Shown: positions 20,122 through 29,408 of the stretch, piece by piece
Numbering within the stretch: position 1 is the stretch's first letter
Layout of the letters: each line of letters opens with the position of its first letter
DNA from: Bryobacterales bacterium
Lineage (GTDB): Bacteria > Acidobacteriota > Terriglobia > Bryobacterales > Bryobacteraceae
DNA length: 64,000 nucleotides
Direction of reading: 5' to 3'
NCBI GenBank assembly: GCA_003136575.1
Contig: PLEX01000184.1
Span: forward strand, 1 to 64,000
The notes under the pieces: model-generated
Databases searched by the model: none
What the model saw: only the letters and a program-made list of their open reading frames with translations
Told to the model about the DNA's origin: nothing
Program-made: the position numbers and the translations under genes

Positions 20122-20886
20122 ATGGTGATTTGCAGCAAGCTCTCCGTTGCCGGATCTCGTCCCGAGTTGTTTGCAAAGGCCGTCGGATCCGCAGTCGACG
20201 CCGTGTCTTTCGACACGGAAGACGCGGTGGCGCCGGAGCGCAAGGACGATGCGCGGGCGGCTATCGCTTCGTATCCGCGAGCACGTTCCGGCGGTTGCAG
20301 CAAGATTGCCATTGTGCGGGCGAATGGCTGCGCTACGCCATGGTTTGGCCGCGACGCGGGCGGACTTGTGGAGTCCGGCCTCGACGTCATCGCCGGCGTA
20401 ATTGCAACCGCAGACCCGCGCGTGATGGGACATCAGATCGGTTTTGCCGGTCTGCTTCTGCCTTTGGGGATCGATCGGCGGGCTGCGAACGCTCTTCAAG
20501 TCATGCGCGCAGCAGTCAGACTCGCGGCTGCCGAGGCAGGCATAACGGAATACGACGCCGCGTTCCCCGACATGCGAAGTCCGGAACCTTGCCGCGCAGG
20601 GGCCGAAGCGGCCAGGCAGCCTGGTTATGCGGGAAAGAATTGTATCCACCCCAGCCAGATCGCGATCGCCAATGAAGTATTTGCTCCGCGCGCGGATGAA
20701 ATCAAACTTGCCTCCAGGGTGGTGGCATCGGCCAGCGAGGCGGCAGAGGGAGGCGTACAAGACTTTGTACCGGACGGGCAGCCGATTGATGCGCCTATGA
20801 TCGAGCATGCCCGCGCCGTGGCCGCGGCTGGCGGCAGGCACGACGCTACCGTATCGGGACAGGCGCAGGAGCCAAATGCCCCCTGA
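20122..20886 (+). CDS. Citrate lyase beta/HpcH-HpaI-like protein, apparently shortened in the core
   Basis: N-term SRPELFAKAVGSAVDAVSFDTEDAVAPERKDDAR and C-term GYAGKNCIHPSQIAIANEVFAP match the CitE family; the middle is shorter than expected. Confidence 0.65.
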   Translation: MVICSKLSVAGSRPELFAKAVGSAVDAVSFDTEDAVAPERKDDARAAIASYPRARSGGCSKIAIVRANGCATPWFGRDAGGLVESGLDVIAGVIATADPRVMGHQIGFAGLLLPLGIDRRAANALQVMRAAVRLAAAEAGITEYDAAFPDMRSPEPCRAGAEAARQPGYAGKNCIHPSQIAIANEVFAPRADEIKLASRVVASASEAAEGGVQDFVPDGQPIDAPMIEHARAVAAAGGRHDATVSGQAQEPNAP

Positions 20887-22068
20887 TTCGGGTAACGAGC
20901 GACAACCGGCGGGGCCATTCAGCGGGATCAGGGTTCTGGACCTGAGTTCTTATATCGCCGGGCCGTACGCGTGTTCGCTCCTGGCGGATTCAGGCGCCGA
21001 GGTGATTAAGATTGAGCCGCATGGCGGAGATTCGTTGCGACATTATCCCTCCACGCTGGAGACCGAATCGCGAGCGTTTCTGGGGACGAACCGCAGTAAG
21101 TACGGGCTCGCGCTGGATCTGAAGCGTGCAGAAGGTCTGACGGTGTTTCTGCGACTCGTCGAATCGGCGGATGTGCTGGTTCACAATTTCCGCCCGTCCG
21201 TGCCGGAACGTCTGGGCATCGGCTACGAGAGAATCCGCAGCTGATCTATTGCGCGCTCTCGGGTTATGGCGAGACGGGACCCATGAGCAATAAGGCGGGT
21301 TACGACCAGGTGCTCCAGTGTTTCACCGGCATTTGCACATTTCAGGGAGCAAGCCAGGGGAAGCCGGAAATTGTATTGGGTTCGGTGGTGGATTTTTATG
21401 CCGCCTCCCTGCTCGCGTATGGGACTTCGGCCGCCCTCTTCCATCGGGAACGCACGGGTGAAGGCCAGTATGTCGGCCTTTCCCTGCTGGGAGCGGCGTT
21501 GGCCATGCAATCGGGCCGATTCATCCGGGCTGAAGGCGAGGATTCCGGAGTAAGCCGCGATCTGCGTTCGGGAGGAATCACAGGCATTCACCCAACCAGT
21601 GAAGGCGAACTCTATATATCGGCGAATACGGCGCACTTCTGGCGTTCCCTCTGCGCGCTCACCGGATTGCCGGATTTGGCGGACAATCCGAAATACGATA
21701 CAGTCCGAAAACGAGCGAAATGCGCGTCTGAAATCGTCCCCGTTATTCGGGAAGCCCTGCGGTCGCGCACGGCACTGGAGTGGGAAAAGATTCTCGGCGA
21801 AGATGTGCCATGTTGCGCCGTTCGATCCATCGAGGAGATGTTCGATCATCCGCAGGTAGCCGCGCAGGGTTTGGTGGGCCGCGTGGTGCATCCTCGGGTC
21901 GGCAGTTACGTGGGCGTAAGAAAGCCGTTGAAATTCAGCGCGGCGCCAGGCCCGGAGCCTTTCGGGGCGCCTGCATTGGGGCAGCATGCGGATAAGATTC
22001 TGTCCGGCATCGGCTACAGCGTCGCGGAGATCGGGAAATTGCGGGAACTTGAGGTTATTCCGCCTTAA
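20876..22068 (+). pseudogene. CaiB/BaiF CoA-transferase family gene split by a frameshift
   Basis: Frame 2 encodes the N-terminal part up to GYERIRS-stop (stop 21242-21244); frame 1 resumes with LIYCALSGYGETGP and runs to 22068. Confidence 0.85.
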
Positions 22069-22202
22069 TCGCGCCTTCACGATTGTTTCAGTAACGCGCG
22101 CGATCTGGCCCCGCACTGCGGGTGGTACGCCGGGCCAGGCGCGGATGATGTGTCCTGGATTCGGTTACCCGACTGATGGAAATTTAACTGGAGAAGCAGA
22201 AT

Positions 22203-23609
22203 ATGGCAAGAGAGGTTACCCAAGAAGAGAAGGCGTTGGCGCAGGGTTTGCTGGATAAAGCCCGGACTGCGATGCGGACGCTGGAAAGCTACGATCAGGC
22301 TGCGGTCGACAACTTGTGCCGGGGGGTCGCCTGGGCTACCGCCAACGAAAAGACATTCGTCGACCTCACGCAGATGAGCGTCGACGAGAGCAAGATGGGC
22401 AGCGCCGAAGGCGGACTCGCGCGACGTTTCAAGATTGTCGGCATTCTTCGCGACGCCCTTCGTCAAAGGAGCATCGGCGTGATTGAAGAGATTCCGGAAA
22501 AAGGGATTGTCAAGTACGCAAAACCGGCCGGCGCGATCGCAGGCCTGCTGCCTGTCACCAATCCGGTGGTGACGATGGTGGCCATGGCGATCAATGCCCT
22601 CAAGTGCCGGGACGCCGTCATATTCTCTCCGCATCCGGCGAGCAAACGCACCGCTCTGGAGACGACACGGATATTGCGAGCGGCACTGCGAAAACAAGCC
22701 GCGCCGGAAGACGCAATTCAGTGCATCGAAAAGCCGAGTATCCCGCTCGCCCAGGAATTGATGTCTCTGTGCGATCTGACGGTCGCCACCGGTGGATCGG
22801 CGATGGTGAAGGCCGCGTACAGTTCGGGCAAGCCGGCATATGGAGTGGGCGCGGGCAATGCCACCATGATTATCGACGAGACGGCGGATATCGCCGAGGC
22901 GGCAGCCAATACGCGGATCAGTAAGACGCATAACAACGGGTCCGGATGCTCCTGCGACGGGAACCTGGTTGTCGAGGACTCGATCTACGACCGCTTCCTG
23001 GAGCAGTTGCAACTGGAAGGCGGTTATCTCGCGTCGGAGGAAGAGAAGGCGCTCCTGAGGGCCGTAATGTGGGACGCGGAAAGCCACCGAACGCTGGAGA
23101 CCGTCGCGCGTTCCGCGGCCACTATTGCGGACCTTGCCGGCTTTACTCTCCCGGCCGGTAAGAAGTTCATCGTCGTCAAGGAAAACAGGATCGGCAAAGA
23201 CCACGTTTTTTCGGGCGAGAAACTGTCGCCGGTACTCGCTATCTTCCGGTACCGGGGATTTGACACGGCGTTGAACATGGTTGAGCAGATCTTCGAAGTG
23301 GGCGGCAAGGGCCATTCGTGCGGGATCTACACTTTCGATCCGGAACACATCCATCGTCTGGCGCTCATGGCACCGGTAAGCCGGATTATGGTGCGGCAGC
23401 CGCAGGTCAGGGGGAATGCCGGTTCATTTACCAACGGAATGCCCATGACCGCGAGTCTCGGATGCGGCACCTGGGGCGGGAACATTACCAGCGAGAACAT
23501 CGGCGTGAAGCACTTCATGAACGTCACCTGGGTGAGCCAGCCGATTCCTGAAGACAAGCCATCGGAACAGGAGATTTTCGCCGAGTTCTTCAACAGCGAG
23601 ATCTTCTGA
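22203..23609 (+). CDS. CoA-acylating aldehyde dehydrogenase (sulfoacetaldehyde dehydrogenase/EutE-like)
   Basis: ALDH-superfamily protein with NNGSGCSCDGNLVV catalytic Cys region and GVGAGN motif. Confidence 0.85.
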   Translation: MAREVTQEEKALAQGLLDKARTAMRTLESYDQAAVDNLCRGVAWATANEKTFVDLTQMSVDESKMGSAEGGLARRFKIVGILRDALRQRSIGVIEEIPEKGIVKYAKPAGAIAGLLPVTNPVVTMVAMAINALKCRDAVIFSPHPASKRTALETTRILRAALRKQAAPEDAIQCIEKPSIPLAQELMSLCDLTVATGGSAMVKAAYSSGKPAYGVGAGNATMIIDETADIAEAAANTRISKTHNNGSGCSCDGNLVVEDSIYDRFLEQLQLEGGYLASEEEKALLRAVMWDAESHRTLETVARSAATIADLAGFTLPAGKKFIVVKENRIGKDHVFSGEKLSPVLAIFRYRGFDTALNMVEQIFEVGGKGHSCGIYTFDPEHIHRLALMAPVSRIMVRQPQVRGNAGSFTNGMPMTASLGCGTWGGNITSENIGVKHFMNVTWVSQPIPEDKPSEQEIFAEFFNSEIF

Positions 23610-23747
23610 CTGGTTGCCGAAAAAGGGCCGAAGCAATACGGGCCATGGCGCTTGCGTTTGTCTCATCCGTGTTCATCTGTTGCGTGTAACCGTAAAAAGA
23701 CCGGCTTTCGCTCATGCCGGGCAGAAAGTTGGTATAAACTGGCGACC

Positions 23748-24968
23748 ATGAATAGACGCGATTTCTTCCAATCCAGTCTCGGCGCGGCACTCGGCGCCCG
23801 GTTCGTGCCGCGGGCGGCGGCGCAGACTCCCGCGCCGGCGGCGACAAGGAAACTGGTAGTGGATGCGTATTCGCGCCATCTTCAGTGGCTCAGAAAGCCG
23901 GAAGAAGTTGCCGCTGCCGCCGCCGAAATGGGGTATAACGGGCTCGACATCACGGTCGTTCCTTATCCCGGTCACGTGGACCCCGCGAAGGTGGCAACGG
24001 AACTGCCTCCTTACGTGAACGCCGCCCGCAAACAGGGCCTGCGGGTGACGACGATGCGGTGCACGATCACGGACGCGGATACGCCCAACGCCGAGGAGAT
24101 GCTTCAAACGGCGTCTTCTCTCGGCCTGACTCACTATTGGGGCGGCATGTTCCGCTATGACCTGAATAAGCCAATCAACGACCAGCTGGATGCGATCAAG
24201 GTCCGCATTGGCAAACTGATTCCACTGCTGGAAAAGTACAAGATGACGGCGATGTACCACACCTACTCGGGAAGCAGTTCGGTGGGCGCGGCCGTTTGGG
24301 ATCTGCTCTCCGTATTTAAGAGCTTCGACCCAAAACGGGTGGGCTTTCACTACGATGTCGGGCACATGACAGACGCCGGCTTCGCGAGCTGGGATTTGAA
24401 CCTGCGGGCGGCGGCACCGTATATTGCCGGCGTTTCCTGTAAAGATTCGGTGATTGAATTGAACCTGCCGCTTGAAGGCGGGGGGCCGTATACCGGCCCT
24501 CCCACCCTCGGCGGCAGAGGCGGCGGTGCTCCGGGCGGGCCGGGCGGACCCGGGGGTGGTTTCCCCGGCGGACCTGGTGCCGCAACCGCGTCCGGACCGG
24601 GCGGGCGTGGTGCCGGAGCTGGCGCGTCGAGCGGGGGCCGGGGAGGGCGTGGTGGCGGTCGCGGTGGCCCAGGCGGTCCGGGTGGTGGGGCTGCGGCTGG
24701 CGGCCGCGGTGGGGGCGGTGCGGCAAACCCCTGGAGAATTCGCCAGGTACCGTTGGGCGAGGGCATCGACAACCTTCCGCTGTTAGGTTCCATTCTGATG
24801 CAAACAGGCTTTGATGGTCCGATCGAGATTCAGGCGGAATATCCCAACGGGGGCGCAAACAACGCCGCGGATACGATCACGTTGCCCCGCGCGCAGGTGC
24901 TGGGTGCTATGAAGCGAGATTTGCTGGTGCTTCGCACGGCGTTTTCGCAAGCCGGCTGGACATCCTGA
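23748..24968 (+). CDS. Exported sugar phosphate isomerase/epimerase-like TIM barrel protein with internal Gly-rich insert
   Basis: Tat-like MNRRDFFQSSLG; AP-endonuclease-2-like TIM barrel; about 83 aa G/R/P-rich insert. Confidence 0.85.
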   Translation: MNRRDFFQSSLGAALGARFVPRAAAQTPAPAATRKLVVDAYSRHLQWLRKPEEVAAAAAEMGYNGLDITVVPYPGHVDPAKVATELPPYVNAARKQGLRVTTMRCTITDADTPNAEEMLQTASSLGLTHYWGGMFRYDLNKPINDQLDAIKVRIGKLIPLLEKYKMTAMYHTYSGSSSVGAAVWDLLSVFKSFDPKRVGFHYDVGHMTDAGFASWDLNLRAAAPYIAGVSCKDSVIELNLPLEGGGPYTGPPTLGGRGGGAPGGPGGPGGGFPGGPGAATASGPGGRGAGAGASSGGRGGRGGGRGGPGGPGGGAAAGGRGGGGAANPWRIRQVPLGEGIDNLPLLGSILMQTGFDGPIEIQAEYPNGGANNAADTITLPRAQVLGAMKRDLLVLRTAFSQAGWTS

Positions 24969-24999
24969 TCGGGTTTCCTGCATTTGAATCGAGGATGAA

Positions 25000-25992
25000 A
25001 TGGAAATGGCGCGTCGCGCTGTGCTCAGCGGTATCGTCGGATTGGCGGCATCTTCCGCCATTTCAACCATGAAGGGCGGGACCGCCCGCATGCCCCTCGG
25101 CGCCAACGTCATCTTACCCGGCGTTGCCGCCGTTTATACGATAGCCGGACAGGCTGGATATCGCGAAACAGACGATCCGGAACCCCTGGCACGGGAGCAC
25201 GTTCGGCTGGGCTATACAGCCGCGTTCTGTCCGGATTGCAAACCCGGCGACACGGCACGGGTGAATGCCATTCGGAAGGCCTTTGCCGACGCCGGGGTCC
25301 TGATCGCGGAAGTCGGTGCCTGGCGCAATATGATGACGCCCGATGCGGCGGCGCGAAAGGCCAATCTCGAATACGTGATGCAACAACTTGAGCTTGCCGA
25401 CGAGCTCGGCGTGAAGTGCTGCGTGGATATCGCGGGGTCTTTCGACGGAAGCACGCTCTCCGGTCCGCATCCGAAGAACCTCTCCAAAGAGTTCTTCGAT
25501 GGCACTGTGGAGAACTGCCGGAAAATCCTGGACGGTGTAAGACCCAAGGTGGCGAAGTTTTCCATCGAGATGAAGGCGTGGGACGTTCCCGACGGCCCGG
25601 ATTCGTATCTGGACCTGGTGCGCGCGATCGGCAGAGCCACTTTCGGCGTCCATATCGACATTTGCAACATCGTCAATTCGCCCAGCCGTTACTACAACAA
25701 CACCGCGCTTATCAAGGAAACATTCCGGAAATTAGGCAAATGGGTGCTATCATGCCACGCCAAGGACCTGAGATGGACGCCGCAGGTCAACGTGAATTTT
25801 ACGGAAGTTCCGGCCGGACAAGGCGGCATTCCGGGGCAACCCGGCGGCGGCATCGACTATCACGCATACATTGCGGAAGTGAGCAAAGCGGGCGTTCCGC
25901 TGATGCAGGAGCACTGGAATACGAATGAGGAATTCCAGCAGGGCGCTCGATATATTCGCAAGGTAGCGGCGGAATTGGGCGTGCCGGTCTAG
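25000..25992 (+). CDS. Sugar phosphate isomerase/epimerase-like protein
   Basis: Xylose-isomerase-like TIM barrel (VHIDICNIVNSPSRYYNN...VLSCHAKDL). Confidence 0.8.
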   Translation: MEMARRAVLSGIVGLAASSAISTMKGGTARMPLGANVILPGVAAVYTIAGQAGYRETDDPEPLAREHVRLGYTAAFCPDCKPGDTARVNAIRKAFADAGVLIAEVGAWRNMMTPDAAARKANLEYVMQQLELADELGVKCCVDIAGSFDGSTLSGPHPKNLSKEFFDGTVENCRKILDGVRPKVAKFSIEMKAWDVPDGPDSYLDLVRAIGRATFGVHIDICNIVNSPSRYYNNTALIKETFRKLGKWVLSCHAKDLRWTPQVNVNFTEVPAGQGGIPGQPGGGIDYHAYIAEVSKAGVPLMQEHWNTNEEFQQGARYIRKVAAELGVPV

Positions 25993-25995
25993 GAT

Positions 25996-26865
25996 CTAGC
26001 CGCGAACCAGGCCGACCGGGAACCGCTCCATTGTCGCTCCCGGCAACGATTCGATCTGTCCGGCAATAGCATCCAGATTTCGGCTCGCGAGGATGAACAC
26101 CGTCCGGCCTAGGTGCCGGACATTTTCCACACCGTCTACCCAGCGGACCGGAGCCGGGAGTTCGCGGTTCAGGACGATCCTGAACCGCTGGTACTGCGCC
26201 TTCAGATCGTCGAGCACGCCCGCGACAATCGACTTGCCCCTGTCGATAATGCAGATGCCGTCGGCAATCTGATCCACCTCGGTCAGCTGGTGCGAAGAGA
26301 AGAAAATCGCGATGCCCTGCGATGCCGCGATCGCCACCAGTTCGCGCAGTACTTCCTCGACGGCGGCGGGGTCGAGGCGGTCGGTCGGTTCGTCGAGGAT
26401 GAGCAGCTCCGCTCCGTGGCAGATCGCAAGAAGCAGCATCAGTTTCGAGCGCATGCCTTTCGAGAGATCGGCGATCTTCCGCTTTGGCGGCAGGTCGAAC
26501 ATCTTCAGATATCTCCGTTCCAGGTCGTCGCGCCACTTCGGAAAAAACGGCCGCGTGAACCGGATGATCTGCCCGACACTCATGTAGGGGTAGAGTTCTT
26601 TGTCTTCCGTGACGAACCCGATGCGACCTCGCGCCTCGATGTTACGTGCGGGGTCGGTCGCATCAAGACCGAAAACGCGGGCCGTACCGCTATCGGAACG
26701 CAGCATTCCCATCAGTAGCTTGATGGTTGTCGTCTTTCCGGCGCCGTTGCGGCCGAGAAACCCGAAAATGCTCCCTCCTGGTACCCGCAAATTGAGGCCG
26801 TCCGGCGCGGCTTTGTCACCGAAAGACTTCCTCAGATCGCTTATTTCGATTGAAAGATTATTCAT
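25996..26865 (-). CDS. ABC transporter ATP-binding protein (YtrB-like)
   Basis: GRNGAGKTTTIK, DLSKGMRSKLMLLLAI, LILDEPTDRLDP. Confidence 0.92.
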   Translation of the reverse strand: MNNLSIEISDLRKSFGDKAAPDGLNLRVPGGSIFGFLGRNGAGKTTTIKLLMGMLRSDSGTARVFGLDATDPARNIEARGRIGFVTEDKELYPYMSVGQIIRFTRPFFPKWRDDLERRYLKMFDLPPKRKIADLSKGMRSKLMLLLAICHGAELLILDEPTDRLDPAAVEEVLRELVAIAASQGIAIFFSSHQLTEVDQIADGICIIDRGKSIVAGVLDDLKAQYQRFRIVLNRELPAPVRWVDGVENVRHLGRTVFILASRNLDAIAGQIESLPGATMERFPVGLVRG

Positions 26866-27262
26866 GCTCCGCTCCCTGCAATCTCTTCGCGTCCCGTAAC
26901 ACCGCCAACTCGTTTTCCAGCAACCTGCGGATTTCGTCGCCCGTCAGCCCAGCTGCCACCAGCCGCTCAACCGCCGACTGCATGACGGCCTGAACTTTCC
27001 GCGTCACCTTCGTCACCCCCGCGAGAGACTCGCTGATGAACGCGCCCGAGCCGTGCCGCAGCTCGATAATCCCCTCGTGCTCCAGCTCACGATAAGCCCT
27101 CGCCACCGTATTCGGATTCATCACCAGATCTTCGGCAAGCTTGCGGATGGTCGGGAGCTGGTCGCCGGAACGCAGCGCGCCGGTCTCGACGGCGTGCTTC
27201 ACCTGCTCCATCAGCTGCAGGTAGAGCGGAATTCCGGACGACTGGTTGAGGCGAAGAATCAT
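26858..27262 (-). CDS. GntR family transcriptional regulator (YtrA subfamily)
   Basis: SGIPLYLQLMEQVKHAVETGALRSGDQLPTIRKLAEDLVMNPNTVARAYRELEHEGII; overlaps the ABC ATPase start. Confidence 0.93.
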   Translation of the reverse strand: MILRLNQSSGIPLYLQLMEQVKHAVETGALRSGDQLPTIRKLAEDLVMNPNTVARAYRELEHEGIIELRHGSGAFISESLAGVTKVTRKVQAVMQSAVERLVAAGLTGDEIRRLLENELAVLRDAKRLQGAEHE

Positions 27263-27275
27263 TCAGACAGGACCA

Positions 27276-27299
27276 AGTGTGCTAGTTAGTTAATACACT
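27276..27299. promoter_or_regulatory. Putative GntR operator
   Basis: Inverted repeat AGTGT-N14-ACACT just upstream of gntR, overlapping a plausible -10. Confidence 0.45.
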
Positions 27300-27472
27300 A
27301 CACACTTTTGCCCGCGCCGTCAAGGACTGCCTTCGGCGCATTTGGCGCAAAGAGGCGAACTTGCGCGCGGCAGTACGCCCGCCGTTTACAGGAATGAGAC
27401 AATAAAAGCAGTCCCCCGCCGTGCTTCACTTGGTCCAGGCGGCGGATTATCAGGAAAGGGAGGTGTATCCGG

Positions 27473-28597
27473 ATGGGAATTCCCGTCTCGCAGATGTGGA
27501 CGGTCGCTACGTACGTGCTGGGGCAGAAGCTGGCCGGGCGCGAACGCTACCCGCTCGTCCTGATGCTGGAGCCGCTGTTCCGTTGCAACCTGGCTTGCGC
27601 CGGCTGCGGCAAGATTCAGTACCCGGCCCACGTTCTTAAGATGAACCTTTCGCCCGGGGAATGCTTCCGCGCAGTGGATGAGTGCGGCGCGCCGATGGTC
27701 TCCATCCCCGGTGGAGAACCCCTCATGCACCCGGAAATCGACAAGATCGTCGCGGGTCTGGTCGCTCGTAAGAAGTACGTTTACCTCTGCACGAATGCCC
27801 TGCTGCTTCGCGAGAAGATCGACCTTTTCAAGCCCAGCAAGTACCTCAGTTTTTCAGTTCACCTGGATGGCGGGAAAGACGAGCACGATTTTTCCGTCTG
27901 CAAGGAAGGCGGCTACGAAATCGCCGTGGATGGAGTGCGCGAGGCGGTGAAGCGCGGTTTCCGCGTGACCACGAACACCACGCTGTTCGATGGCTTCGAG
28001 CCGAAGCGGGTCCGCGAATTCTTCGACGAAATGATGGCTTTGGGCGTGGAAGGGATGATGCTCTCGCCCGGCTATTCGTACGATAAGGCGCCGGATCAGC
28101 AGCATTTCCTCGGCCGCGCCCGCACGCGCCGCCTGTTCCGCGCGCTGCTCTCGAATCGCAGGCCCGAGTGGAAGTTCAATATGTCGCCGCTGTTCCTCGA
28201 ATTCCTGATGGGCAGGCGGCAGTACAAGTGCACGCCGTGGGGGATGCCGACGTTCAATGTGTTCGGCTGGCAGAAGCCCTGCTATCTGCTTCAGGATGGA
28301 TACGCGGATACTTTCGGCGAGTTGATGGAATCGACCAACTGGGAGCGCTACGGCACCGAATCCGGTAATCCGAAGTGCGCGAATTGCATGGTACATAGCG
28401 GGTATGAAGCGTCGGCGGTGCACGACAATTTCACCACGTGGCGCGGCTTTTTCGACACCGTGAAGGCGACTTTCTCCCGGTACCGGGATTCCGAGGCGTT
28501 GCGGATTCTGGAAGAGCCAGTGAAGGCCGTTCACGCTCCGGCAGGCCTTGTGCAACTGACCATGAAGCACGAAGCGGCGGAAGAGGTTGAAGTTTGA
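27473..28597 (+). CDS. hpnH: Radical SAM adenosyl hopene transferase HpnH
   Basis: [13 protein letters not shown] radical SAM motif; C-terminal DUF3463-type region ([28 protein letters not shown]...C-N-C). Confidence 0.93.
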   Translation: MGIPVSQMWTVATYVLGQKLAGRERYPLVLMLEPLFRCNLACAGCGKIQYPAHVLKMNLSPGECFRAVDECGAPMVSIPGGEPLMHPEIDKIVAGLVARKKYVYLCTNALLLREKIDLFKPSKYLSFSVHLDGGKDEHDFSVCKEGGYEIAVDGVREAVKRGFRVTTNTTLFDGFEPKRVREFFDEMMALGVEGMMLSPGYSYDKAPDQQHFLGRARTRRLFRALLSNRRPEWKFNMSPLFLEFLMGRRQYKCTPWGMPTFNVFGWQKPCYLLQDGYADTFGELMESTNWERYGTESGNPKCANCMVHSGYEASAVHDNFTTWRGFFDTVKATFSRYRDSEALRILEEPVKAVHAPAGLVQLTMKHEAAEEVEV

Positions 28598-29001
28598 GCG
28601 CGGTGAACGTAGAGGAACTCGAGGTCGTTCCGGGCTTCGAGCACCAGAATCTTCAGGGCCAGGCGTTTCAGGCCGCCAGTGAGGACGAACTTCGCGAGGC
28701 GCTGGAGAAGGCGTTCGACTATCGCGGGGATGTCACGATCACGCTGAAGAACGGGACCGCGGTCGAAGGTTATATCTTTGATCGACGGAATGGCCCCACG
28801 TTGGCGGAATCGTGCGTACGTTTGTTCCCGAAGAACGAACCGAAGAAGATCAGCGTTGCATATTCCGATATTGCGGGACTGGCGTTCACCGGACGCGACA
28901 CGGCTGCCGGCAAGAGCTGGGAGGCCTGGGTTCGGAAGTACTGGGAAAAGAAACGCGCCGGCGAAAAGAATATCGAGCTGAAGCCCGAAAAGCTCGATTG
29001 A
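28594..29001 (+). CDS. Hypothetical protein, possible Sm/LSm-like beta-barrel; TTG start overlapping hpnH stop
   Basis: TTGA overlap; [21 protein letters not shown]...[24 protein letters not shown]. Confidence 0.7.
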   Translation: MSAVNVEELEVVPGFEHQNLQGQAFQAASEDELREALEKAFDYRGDVTITLKNGTAVEGYIFDRRNGPTLAESCVRLFPKNEPKKISVAYSDIAGLAFTGRDTAAGKSWEAWVRKYWEKKRAGEKNIELKPEKLD

Positions 29002-29009
29002 TCGGAGAA

Positions 29010-29318
29010 GCGCGCACGGGAGTTGCCCGAGTGAAAGAAACTGAGCCGGAACGCGAACGACGGCGACTGGAAATACTCGCATCGGTGGAGCAGGCCGAAG
29101 CGTCTCTGTCCCGTGGCGAAGGCGCAGGATAACAACGCGCGAGGAAACGACTCAGCTTGCCAGTGATATCGAGCGTCGAGGCATGGCGAGACTCGCCGTG
29201 GCAAACCACGCAATGATGAATGAGTTTCGGTTTTGGTCCGAAGCGCAAGGCCCAACTGGACGACATTTGGCTCCACGTCGCCCGCCAGACGGCAGCATCG
29301 ATACGGCCAGCTGAATAA
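29010..29318 (+). pseudogene. Relic of a type II toxin-antitoxin pair (antitoxin C-terminus plus ParE-like N-terminus)
   Basis: ILASVEQAEASLSRGEG... frameshift ...ITTREETTQLASDIERRGMARLA, then MSFGFGPKRKAQLDDIWLHVARQ ... frameshift ... GSIDTAS-stop. Confidence 0.6.
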
Positions 29319-29408
29319 TCCCTATATCGGGCGACAACGCGACGATTTAGCGCTTGCTTGCGAAGCTACCCGACAGGCGATTACACTTTCTTCCGGGAGC
29401 GCGCCCCG

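Noticed and set aside
22077-23354. 425-aa minus-strand ORF
   Set aside because: Antisense to the acylating aldehyde dehydrogenase
24477-24725. Possible tandem DNA repeat or CRISPR-like array
   Set aside because: GC-rich imperfect codon repeats encoding Gly/Pro/Arg in frame; no conserved direct repeat with unique spacers
24350-24793. Pro-rich 147-aa minus-strand ORF
   Set aside because: Complement of the Gly-rich insert; proline-rich composition is a direct consequence of the antisense reading
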